A DNA stretch of 64,000 bases from an uncultured Coriobacteriaceae bacterium (GTDB lineage Bacteria; Actinomycetota; Coriobacteriia; Coriobacteriales; Coriobacteriaceae), in NCBI GenBank assembly GCA_944320725.1, contig CALUIM010000012.1, positions 209,496-273,495 on the forward strand, read 5' to 3'. The notes beneath the pieces were generated by a model that worked only from the letters and a program-made list of their open reading frames with translations, had not been told where the DNA came from and ran no database searches. The position numbers and the translations under genes were made by a program. Positions within the stretch are counted from its first letter, which is position 1. Each line of letters begins with the position of its first letter. This document shows, piece by piece, positions 8,149 to 15,855 of the stretch.

Positions 8149-10359
8149 TCAGATCTCCCATTTTTCCCTATACATCTCTGACCACCAGCCGTTTCGCTTC
8201 TCGGTAATTTCATAGTCTGAGGCTATTTCCTCTACGCTTGAAAGAAGCGTAGATAGGACAGTTACGCTTTCATCTCGCAGATTGCCATCAAGTAGATAGC
8301 GAGTCGGAAGGCAGGAATAAAACTCGGCAATAGCGATGTTCTGCATATCAGGTACGGTTACTTCCGCCTCTACCCTTTGAAGCCGATCGAGCGTTTCAAG
8401 TAATGTGCTCTTCGCTTTGTCCAAGGCACTATTCAACAAGTCAGACATACTTTCGAATGCCTCAACCTTGCTATCGGTCTTTTGGGACACGAGCATTATG
8501 TCGATACCAATGGAATTCTTATTCGAGGTATGCGCCCCTGTTCTTGTTTCCGCCTGCACCGGGTAGCACTTAATCAATTTAAAGCCAGATTTGGCAATGC
8601 TCTCTAATACCGCAAGCCAGCTATCGAGACTTTTGTCGTGGAATGAGAATACAAGGAAGCCTTCATCCTTAACTTTTGCATGGCATTCTGTCAGAACATC
8701 AGTCAGACCAGCCTGGTAATACGAGAAGTCTTTTCCTGCGACCGAGTTAACGACGATTTCATCCGTTTTTGGCGACAATGGCTCCGTGAAGCCTAGCTCG
8801 TCAGCAATGCTGCTCAGATAATTCCAAACATGGAAGAAATCTATGAGCTCCGAGTACATAACGTTGGCTCCATATGGAGGGTCGGTCAATACGATATCGA
8901 CCGAACAATCCGGTACGAACGACAGATTCCTCGAGTCACCACACCTTAAAAGTGGATGGGTGGCATCCATGTCTGAGAACTCTGTAACAGGGGTCGCTTG
9001 CACGATGTCCGTACTTGGCATTTTTACTGAGTCATATCTCCCCTTACTGTTCGCTGCAACCGAGAGATCATATATTCCCTTGTTGAAACGCTTCCCTCGT
9101 AAGATTTTCTGGACCGTCTTTACGAAAGTACCGGTACCGAGATGGGCGCCCCAAACGCAATTCTCCACGGGCATCGATATCGGGACATAGGCATGATTAA
9201 AGAAGATATTGCATATCTTATAGGCATTTTGCTGATACCTGCAGAACATGTTGTTCATCTCCAACATGCCCGAGAAGGCAAGCTGCAGCCAAAGCTGGAT
9301 GTTTCTGTCTTCGACTTTGTTTATCGCGTCAAGAAGAAGGCCGAGACAAAGCAACTGACGCTCATTGAACAGATCACGAAAACGCCTGTACCCGTGATTG
9401 AGTATCTGGTTCGTGTTGTATCCGACAGGTATCACCTGGTCAGGTATGGGAAGACTATTCTCTAGTTCAGCAAAATCGTTAATTGCCTTCTGCCGTAGTT
9501 CGATGTCCCTAGAATCAGGCTGTTTATAACCATGGTAGCCACAATGCGGGCAACAATACTCTATGGCAATTACGTCAGTCTCAAAGGGATACCCCGTCTC
9601 CGGCCCATAATCGGTCAAAATACGCGACTCACCACAGTCAGGGCAAGTGAATCTACCGCTTTTCACGTATGAGCTACGAGGGTTTTCGAGTGACCAACCA
9701 CATTCGCACTCGAAAGGACCTTCCTTGAATTTGGTTTCGGACAACTTGCCGCATTTCGGACATGCGACAGTAAAAGTATCCTTTTTATAAGCGATGATGA
9801 AGCTTGAGAAGAAGCGGTGCTCGTGGTCACAATTGCATGATTTTGCCTTCTTAACATGGAATGAGTACATCCCATCGGCGTCCTTGCCGCAGTGTGGGCA
9901 AGTAGTCTTGTAGTATGACTTGATTCGGGCGCCTACCGTTTCTTCAAGCCTCTTGACCTCGCGATTAACAGCTCTCTCGTCTACTGGTTCTACCAGTGCT
10001 TTAGTCACAAATAGCGACAATGGCTGCAAGTCATTACCGATGACTTTGCATCCGAAGCGTAGCGCCTCAAATATCGTAGTGCCGCCGCCCATAAAAGGAT
10101 CCAGTACCGTTATGTCCTCGCGTTGAATTGAGGGTCCGTAAAATTGGTCCAGAATGTCGCCCTCGCCATCCGACATGTAGCCAAGTAGCGCGAGCCTGAA
10201 ATTCGCCGTGATTCTTCTAGCGAAATACTTGTGAATGAAGAACACCGGTTTCTTTCGACTGGCCTCTTTTCGTGATGCCTGGTAGAGACGGTCGTATGGC
10301 ATATCTGCGCAAAACCTATTATCATTCGCAGCGCTCACTGCGGTACCCCTTCTAATCAA
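8149..10359 (-). CDS. DNA methyltransferase with multiple zinc ribbons (DUF1156/COG1743-like)
   Basis: A 736-residue AdoMet-dependent DNA methyltransferase. Motif I (DPFMGGGT, 87-94) is N-terminal and the catalytic motif IV (TDPPYG, 492-497) C-terminal, the order of motifs in COG1743-type enzymes. Between them lie at least four Cys-pair ribbons: CPHC (154), CPKC (200), CEC (218), CPDC (239) and CCPHC (269), forming a long target-recognition region. An HKYFARR segment precedes motif I. It is convergent with the ScaI-type endonuclease and probably protects its sites. DPPY occurs in both N6-adenine and N4-cytosine enzymes, so the modified base is not certain. All key residues are present. Confidence 0.82.
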   Translation of the reverse strand: MIRRGTAVSAANDNRFCADMPYDRLYQASRKEASRKKPVFFIHKYFARRITANFRLALLGYMSDGEGDILDQFYGPSIQREDITVLDPFMGGGTTIFEALRFGCKVIGNDLQPLSLFVTKALVEPVDERAVNREVKRLEETVGARIKSYYKTTCPHCGKDADGMYSFHVKKAKSCNCDHEHRFFSSFIIAYKKDTFTVACPKCGKLSETKFKEGPFECECGWSLENPRSSYVKSGRFTCPDCGESRILTDYGPETGYPFETDVIAIEYCCPHCGYHGYKQPDSRDIELRQKAINDFAELENSLPIPDQVIPVGYNTNQILNHGYRRFRDLFNERQLLCLGLLLDAINKVEDRNIQLWLQLAFSGMLEMNNMFCRYQQNAYKICNIFFNHAYVPISMPVENCVWGAHLGTGTFVKTVQKILRGKRFNKGIYDLSVAANSKGRYDSVKMPSTDIVQATPVTEFSDMDATHPLLRCGDSRNLSFVPDCSVDIVLTDPPYGANVMYSELIDFFHVWNYLSSIADELGFTEPLSPKTDEIVVNSVAGKDFSYYQAGLTDVLTECHAKVKDEGFLVFSFHDKSLDSWLAVLESIAKSGFKLIKCYPVQAETRTGAHTSNKNSIGIDIMLVSQKTDSKVEAFESMSDLLNSALDKAKSTLLETLDRLQRVEAEVTVPDMQNIAIAEFYSCLPTRYLLDGNLRDESVTVLSTLLSSVEEIASDYEITEKRNGWWSEMYREKWEI

Positions 10360-10485
10360 ATGAACGATCTACGTGTTGGCTACACTCATCAAGAACGTGT
10401 GCAGCCGGACACGGAAGATTCATTCTTCCAGCCACCATAACGCTTCGGAGAATCGCACCGATGATTTGCGGTCCTTATCGATAAA

Positions 10486-13158
10486 TCATGCATGGTGATG
10501 CGCCTTCCGACGGCGATCCTCTATGGTCTTTCGCCATTCGTCTAAAGCGTTTACATCGTTCTCGAACTCTTGGATAGTTGGCAATGAATCGGGCGTTGCG
10601 AGAGGATCATCGTGTGCGTTGGTGAGCAATGAGCACTTGGTCATGTTCTCTTCAACAATCCTGATATCCTCGTCAGTTATGTCGGAAAGCCACTTCATCT
10701 GCTGTGTATGAATTGGTCGCTCCGCTCTCTTGACCACACCCGCCAGAAGCACCTGCTCAACAGCTCTCTCCCATGTTGATCTCAGGTCGCTATAGCAATC
10801 ACGCAGTTCTTTGCCAAGCTCTGCGTCAGTCTTGATTACACTGGTTTTGTATAGGCGCCGAAGATTGTTGGCCCTGTTCCTAAGAGCTCCAATGCGCTTC
10901 TTGACATTGCTTGCATCCCAATCAAGCTCATTAATGATAATACCTGTGAGCGCGCCTCTTTTTTGCACGGTGCGATAGGCCACCGGGACAACCTGTTTGG
11001 CCGAAAGCTCGGATATTGCATAACAAAACATGGGTTCATGAGTGAAGACAACAACCGGGCGGGACTTCGCTTCTTCGACTATTCGCTCTGCGACGGCCGC
11101 ACGCCAAAGATGATCGAGCGACGTTATTGGATCGTCAAGAATCACCGTCGAGTTGCCCGGCATCACATCTAATAGCGCAAAGAATCCCGCAAGCGCAACA
11201 ATCTTCTGCTCTCCTTCGCTTAGCACGCTTCGTGTAGATGCGCTTGCACCTTCCAGCATGATGCGCTGATACTCCTGACCAGCACGAGCACGTGTTGATA
11301 TGGCGACTTGTTGGTTGGACGCCTTGAGTCTCTTGAGCTCGGCTACGAACGCCGATTGCATCCTTTCGACAACTTCGACCTTCGAGACTGCCGAGATGAG
11401 TGTCGTCGCGGATCTGGTATTGCATTTCTTTCTTGCGGCTTCAAGTCCTTTCCTGGTCTCACGATTCTTGGCATCGCCCGCAAGCAGCTCCTTGTTGGCA
11501 TCAATCCAAGCGCGTGCATTTAAAGCAAGCAGCTCAGACTTTAGCTTCTCCGCATTGCCTGGCTCCATGCCCTCGCGAAGCGACGTCATGCGCTGCTCAA
11601 GCGCGTCAATCTCGTCTCTTACGTATTTCCCGGCCTGCTGAGTATGCGCAGAGAGCGACTCGAGCATAGCTACATCGGGCACTGCTACAACAGGCTCGAG
11701 CTTCTGCATCAGCGCGTCCATCTCGCTTCTTGCTTGCTCCGTTGCCAATATTCCTATGCCAGAAGCGTCGCTCTTAACGGCCCTGACGGCGTTGACAAAA
11801 CGAGTCTCCAGCTCGCTCAGGGTCCTGCTCTTCTCCGTCAGGTTCTTCTCGGCAACGCCGTTGACATAGGACTCGAAAGCATCCATGCGAGCCATGGTTT
11901 CGACTCCCAATGGTTGCTGACAAAGCGGGCAGAGGGAATCCTTCGGGAGCTTAGGATATCTGCTTCCCACATAGGCGAAGCTGTCCGAATACTTGCGCGC
12001 GGCTTCCCAGAGCGCTTTCCACGCATCGCTACCAAACCCATCCAAAGGTGAGTTATTGCTTGCGAGGGCACTCGCCGCTTTTGCCGCCTCCATCGCCTGA
12101 TCTACTGCAGCACGCGCCTTCTCGAAGGCTTGGCCGAACGACGGTTGACAGCATTGATACAACTCCGCCAGCCTTCCACGCATTGCCTTAAGTTGGAAGT
12201 GGCGTCTTTCGAGTTTCGGGAGCTCAACACATGGCTCTGATTCTATGAGCTTGGGCAGCATCGCGCGTCTTGCTACCTCTTCGGGGCTGAGTGTCGCTTC
12301 TCCTATTAGCCTCGTCGCTTCGGCTTCGGATGAGCAGGACAGCAATGCCGTCACTTCCGGCAATGATCGCAGCTCAGACGGGATGGCCCTTGCATCGAGA
12401 GAATCTGTCAGCCGATTCTCTTGCTGCTGAATACGGTTGGCAACAGCCGTGATCAGCTCTGGAAGTAGAGCAAGCGATGAGATTACACCTGGCGCGTATA
12501 GGATTGCATTGTCCTTGTCGCCAATCTCCATGGCGGCACAGGCGGAGTCAAAGTAAGCGATTTCGGGAAACGTCGGATATGACGTCTCGCCATCCTTCCA
12601 AGTGAAAGAAGTCGGTATGCCATTGAGCTTGACACTGAACGAAGCCGAAGGCGTGACCTTGCTTTCGAATACATTTGAGAGAATGCTTTCCGAGCCCGTG
12701 CGAGAGGTGCATGCGTTGCGTATCATGCGGCTAAAACCTGATTTGCCTGACCCATTGTTGCCATAGATGACTGTAATGCCGGTGGTAGCAACGTCTAGCT
12801 TGGAGCCTGGCTCTATGGCATTGATGCCAGTTTCAGCAGTAATCGACTCAAGCAATACCTCGCGCTGCGATGACCCTATGCTGCCAAGATCAGATGCATC
12901 GAACCCAGTAGGTTCAACAACGTTATCGATGCCAAGTGCAACTCCTGTTTCCTTACAAGCGGCAATGGCAAGAGCGTCCACCTGCTCGGCAGTATATTCG
13001 CCCTGCAATGCGATATGTAGTGCTGCAGAGCACCAAGATGGCTGGTTTGCAACCCATTTGAGGATGGTTGATTCAAGGCTCTGATTTCGTTCTTCCAAGT
13101 GCATGACCTCTGATTTCTCTACCGTCAAATCGTTAATCTCAGATTGTACCCGAGACAT
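10486..13158 (-). CDS. Large ATPase with zinc hook, AAA_13 / RloC-PrrC-like
   Basis: An 890-residue SMC/ABC-type ATPase using ATG 13158; a longer start at 13242 would run into the capsid leader. Walker A is GNNGSGKS (133-140), a CPLC zinc hook sits at 410-413 between two coiled-coil arms, and the signature LSEGEQK (647-653), Walker B VILDDP (673-678) and FTHE switch (706-709) follow. The C-terminal 180 residues form a separate helical domain containing TWERAVEQVLLAG and NAHDDP. This layout is that of AAA_13 proteins, the group of the anticodon nucleases PrrC and RloC; RloC also has a zinc hook. I cannot confirm the Arg/Glu/His nuclease triad. It sits beside the restriction cassette, so an antiphage effector is the best inference. 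Confidence 0.8.
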   Translation of the reverse strand: MSRVQSEINDLTVEKSEVMHLEERNQSLESTILKWVANQPSWCSAALHIALQGEYTAEQVDALAIAACKETGVALGIDNVVEPTGFDASDLGSIGSSQREVLLESITAETGINAIEPGSKLDVATTGITVIYGNNGSGKSGFSRMIRNACTSRTGSESILSNVFESKVTPSASFSVKLNGIPTSFTWKDGETSYPTFPEIAYFDSACAAMEIGDKDNAILYAPGVISSLALLPELITAVANRIQQQENRLTDSLDARAIPSELRSLPEVTALLSCSSEAEATRLIGEATLSPEEVARRAMLPKLIESEPCVELPKLERRHFQLKAMRGRLAELYQCCQPSFGQAFEKARAAVDQAMEAAKAASALASNNSPLDGFGSDAWKALWEAARKYSDSFAYVGSRYPKLPKDSLCPLCQQPLGVETMARMDAFESYVNGVAEKNLTEKSRTLSELETRFVNAVRAVKSDASGIGILATEQARSEMDALMQKLEPVVAVPDVAMLESLSAHTQQAGKYVRDEIDALEQRMTSLREGMEPGNAEKLKSELLALNARAWIDANKELLAGDAKNRETRKGLEAARKKCNTRSATTLISAVSKVEVVERMQSAFVAELKRLKASNQQVAISTRARAGQEYQRIMLEGASASTRSVLSEGEQKIVALAGFFALLDVMPGNSTVILDDPITSLDHLWRAAVAERIVEEAKSRPVVVFTHEPMFCYAISELSAKQVVPVAYRTVQKRGALTGIIINELDWDASNVKKRIGALRNRANNLRRLYKTSVIKTDAELGKELRDCYSDLRSTWERAVEQVLLAGVVKRAERPIHTQQMKWLSDITDEDIRIVEENMTKCSLLTNAHDDPLATPDSLPTIQEFENDVNALDEWRKTIEDRRRKAHHHA

Positions 13159-13195
13159 TGCCGCAACTTCCAAAGCAGCCGACAACAAATGCGAC

Positions 13196-13286
13196 TTTGT
13201 GACGCGCTGCGACGATGCCCGTACCGGTAAAGGTGCGGGCATTGTTCGTCTCTGCCCGCCTTACGAGACGAAAGGCAGGACAGAAC
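13196..13286 (+). promoter_or_regulatory. Structured leader 3, upstream of capsid
   Basis: It starts with TTTGTGACGCGCTG, identical to the box before terminase. Two hairpins follow: ATGCCCGTACC (13215-13225) with GGTGCGGGCAT (13232-13242; one wobble/mismatch), and a perfect 8-bp TTCGTCTC (13245-13252) with GAGACGAA (13265-13272) just before the ribosome site AGGCAGGA. The box lies within 40 nt of the start of the reverse-strand ATPase cargo gene. Confidence 0.5.
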
Positions 13287-14714
13287 ATGGACGGTGAGAC
13301 CAATGGCAGCCAGGAAGCCACGCAGGGCGCGCAGGACACGTCGCAACAGCAGGGCCAAGATCAGCAGGAAACGCAGCAGCAGGGCCAGTCGCAGGTAGGC
13401 GGCGAGACCCCCGACTACGAGAAGCAGATCGCAGAGCGCGACGAGAAGATCGCCTCCCTGGAGGCCCAGGTGGCCGAGGCGGCGAAGAACGCCGAGACAG
13501 CCGAGCAGCTGCGCGGCGAGATCGCCGATCTCAAAGCCCAGGGCGAGAGCGACCGGATCGACTTCAAGCTGCAACTCGCGGGCGTGCGCAACGTGAAGGC
13601 CGCACGCGCCCTGCTCTCTGACCACGACAACGACGTGATCAAGCTCAAGGAGGCCGAGCCCTGGCTCTTCGAGGCCGCGGGCAAGCACGCCAAGGGCGGC
13701 AGCTCTGCTGGCTCCGGCACGACCGGGCTCCCCAACGCGGGCGCGGCCAGCGACGAGGGCAAGACGCTCAAGCACTGGCGCGAGATCGCGGGCCTCACCG
13801 ACGAAGACGACGAGAAGAAGGAGGGCTATGCCATGCCTAGCAACAGCATCGCATTCGCACGCAACTACACCTCGGTGATCGACGAGGTGTACCAGAGGGC
13901 GTCCGTATCGGGAGTGCTCAAATCCGGCCGCCGCATGGTGCGCGCGGGCCACAACGCCAAGGAGATTCTGATCCCGAAGATCTCCGTGACAGGCCTCGGG
14001 AACTACACCCGCAACGTGGGCTACGAGACCGGCGCCATCACCTACGAGTTCGAGACCAAGACCTTCAACTACGACCGAGGCATCCGCCTGTTCGCGGATG
14101 TGATGGACGTGGAGGAGGCAGGGGTCAACGACTGCTTCGTGGAGGCCGGCGCCGAGCTGCAGCGCACGCAGGTTGCGCCCGAGGCCGACGCCTTCACCTT
14201 CGCGCAGATTGCGGGGCACACGGGCGTGACCGTGACGCCGGAGGACCTGTCGGAGGCCACGGCCACCGACATCCTGCAGGCGCTCCGCGAGGTGACATCG
14301 GCCATGGACGAGAAGCAGGTGACGCTCGGAAGCCGCTACCTCTTCATCACGCCGACGCTCAAGGGCGTGCTTGACGACTTCTCCTACGCCAACCCCACCA
14401 TGAGCAACCGCGTCCTGGAGCGATTCGCCCGCGTGATCGAGGTGCCGCAGGTGCGCTTCTACACCAAGATCGACCTCAAGAGCGGCGACACCGAGTTCGG
14501 CTACGCCAAGGCGGCCGCCGGCAAGGCGATCAACTTCATGGTCGTGGAGAAGTCGGCCGTGATCAAGTTCGACAAGCACGTGGCGTCGCGCGTGTTCAGC
14601 CCGGACGAGCTCGAGAGCCTGGACAGCTACATGATGAAGTATCGCAAGTACGGAATCGTGGAGCTCTTCGACAACAAGCTCGACGGCGTGTACGTCTCGG
14701 CGGCGACGGAGTAG
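13287..14714 (+). CDS. Phage scaffold-major capsid fusion protein
   Basis: A 475-residue protein from ATG 13287. Residues 1-50 are Gln/Gly-rich and low in complexity. Residues 50-110 form a coiled coil and 110-150 (FKLQLAGVRNVKAARALL) match the end of GP20/DUF4355 scaffolding proteins. From about 183 (MPSNSIAFARNYTSVIDEVY) to the end lies an HK97-fold major capsid protein with its E-loop and A-domain strands. Scaffold and capsid are separate genes in many relatives; here they share one frame, with a strong internal start at 13833. It would form the icosahedral shell. A head-tail connector follows 2 nt downstream. Confidence 0.85.
   Translation: MDGETNGSQEATQGAQDTSQQQGQDQQETQQQGQSQVGGETPDYEKQIAERDEKIASLEAQVAEAAKNAETAEQLRGEIADLKAQGESDRIDFKLQLAGVRNVKAARALLSDHDNDVIKLKEAEPWLFEAAGKHAKGGSSAGSGTTGLPNAGAASDEGKTLKHWREIAGLTDEDDEKKEGYAMPSNSIAFARNYTSVIDEVYQRASVSGVLKSGRRMVRAGHNAKEILIPKISVTGLGNYTRNVGYETGAITYEFETKTFNYDRGIRLFADVMDVEEAGVNDCFVEAGAELQRTQVAPEADAFTFAQIAGHTGVTVTPEDLSEATATDILQALREVTSAMDEKQVTLGSRYLFITPTLKGVLDDFSYANPTMSNRVLERFARVIEVPQVRFYTKIDLKSGDTEFGYAKAAAGKAINFMVVEKSAVIKFDKHVASRVFSPDELESLDSYMMKYRKYGIVELFDNKLDGVYVSAATE
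13818..13835 (+). promoter_or_regulatory. Internal ribosome site and start for free capsid protein
   Basis: AAGGAGGG (13818-13825) lies 7 nt before an in-frame ATG at 13833 inside the fused gene. Translation from here gives a 293-residue capsid protein beginning MPSNSIAFA, which is the normal N-terminus of stand-alone relatives. Confidence 0.55.
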
Positions 14715-14716
14715 CC

Positions 14717-15034
14717 GTGGCCTCTTCCGTGACATACGAGTTCTACCAGGACACCTACGGGAGCGGCCTTTCCGAGGCCGCCTTCGCGGCGTCTCTGCCC
14801 ATGGCGGACAGCCACGTGAAGTGGCTCTGCGCGGTGAAGGGCACGGATACCGACTCCGAGACTTTCATGCGCGCCGTATGCGCGGCGCTGGAGGCGTTCG
14901 CCGAGTACGGCGTGGGCGAGGTCGGCGGCTACACGATCGGCGAGTTCAGCGTGAAGAACTACGCGAGTCAGCGGACGACCGGCGAGGAGCTGGCGACGGC
15001 AGCCGTGAATCTGAATCTGCCCCATTCCCGTTGA
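14717..15034 (+). CDS. Phage head-tail connector protein, 3' end cut by IS3 DNA
   Basis: A 105-residue protein starting at GTG 14717, 2 nt after the capsid stop. The composition and layout (YEFYQDTYGSGLSEAAF, then a helical segment with FAEYGVGEVGGYTIGEFSVKNY) resemble small head-tail adaptors of the gp6/gp15 type that dock on the portal. The last few residues (PHSR) and stop fall at the edge of the IS3 remnant, so the native end may be missing. All later phage genes (stopper, tail) are absent. Confidence 0.6.
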   Translation: MASSVTYEFYQDTYGSGLSEAAFAASLPMADSHVKWLCAVKGTDTDSETFMRAVCAALEAFAEYGVGEVGGYTIGEFSVKNYASQRTTGEELATAAVNLNLPHSR

Positions 15035-15506
15035 CACACGGACTTCCGTTTCGGCATGATGCCGTAAACGGGGAAAGGAGGCGGGGACGGGGAAACCGTC
15101 ACCGAAGTACACCGCGGAACTCAAGCAGCGGGCGGTGAGGCTGTACGGGGAGAGGGGCGGCACCTGCGCGGAGACCGCCCGTGAGCTCGGGGTCGACCCG
15201 GGGAGCCCGCCGGGCTGGGTCAAGAGGGCGGATGCCGCGCAGGCGCCGCCCGAGGGCAACCCGTTCCGGATGGCGGAGGACCTCAGGCGCCTCAGGCGCG
15301 AGAACGAGCGGCTCAAGAGGGGGAACGGGATGCTTTTGAAAGCGGGCGCCTTCTTCGCCGGCAGGCAGCTGTAGGCGCCCGGGCGGAGGGGGCCGAGTCC
15401 GCTTTCATCCTTCTCGACGAGGGCTCCTGGAGCGTGTCCGAGATGTGCGCCGCGCTGAAGGTTACCCGCCGGGGCCACTACGCGTGGAGGAAGAGGCCGC
15501 CCAGCG
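15018..15506 (+). mobile_element. IS3-family remnant
   Basis: It contains a full-length but start-less OrfA reading frame and about 45 codons of OrfB in another frame (…EMCAALKVTRRGHYAWRKRPPS), then stops abruptly near 15506. It separates the phage module from the chromosomal genes that follow. The left end is estimated from the break in the connector gene. Confidence 0.65.
15087..15374 (+). pseudogene. IS3 transposase OrfA, start codon lost
   Basis: The frame encodes 95 residues typical of IS3 OrfA: KYTAELKQRAVRLYGER, then a helix-turn-helix and a leucine-zipper-like tail ending LLKAGAFF. An AAAGGAGG ribosome site precedes codon 1, but that codon is ACG (15087) where ATG is expected. The next possible start is GTG 15135, which would remove part of the DNA-binding domain. 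OrfB is truncated, so the element is dead. Confidence 0.65.
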
Positions 15507-15660
15507 CGTCCTGGATCGCCTTGCTCGTTTTGAACATGTCGTTGCAAATCTCCTTCTTCTCCTCGAGGCTGTAGCTCTCAGGCGAGTACAGGCAGAGGTC
15601 CGCCCGGAAGAACGCCATGTCTTCGGCTTGGGTGAGTTCGGTCAGCTTGGTTTCGTTCAT
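15478..15660 (-). pseudogene. Truncated small protein of unknown family
   Basis: ATG 15660 follows AAGGAGATAAAAAG, a good ribosome site. About 52 residues (MNETKLTELTQAEDMAFFRA and a Glu/Lys-rich helix) precede the point near 15506 where the frame enters IS3 DNA; the last residues come from the element. The original gene probably continued. A 7-bp inverted repeat (CCCAGGA/TCCTGGG, 15682-15708) lies upstream. I do not recognise the family. Confidence 0.4.
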
Positions 15661-15762
15661 CTTTTTATCTCCTTTCATGTTCCCAGGACCGCTGTGGGTG
15701 CTCCTGGGGTGCCACAAATTCCGCTACAAATAATCCGGAAAGGAGCGTTTTCTAGTGTAGAA

Positions 15763-15795
15763 AAGTGGTGCGCCGATTTCTCGAACGCACCACTT
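15763..15795 (-). terminator. Terminator of guaA
   Basis: A perfect 10-bp stem, AAGTGGTGCG (15763-15772) with CGCACCACTT (15786-15795), is followed on the minus strand by a short T-rich stretch. It lies about 60 nt after the guaA stop. Confidence 0.6.
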
Positions 15796-15855
15796 CTGAC
15801 CTGCGGTTTTGTTGTGTTTCGGGGTGGAGTGTGAAATACCGTTTTGTCCCGAATT

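Noticed and set aside
13125..14735. 536-codon reverse frame opposite the capsid gene
   Set aside because: Shadow of the capsid frame; Arg/His/Leu-rich with no domain, and it runs through the capsid leader.
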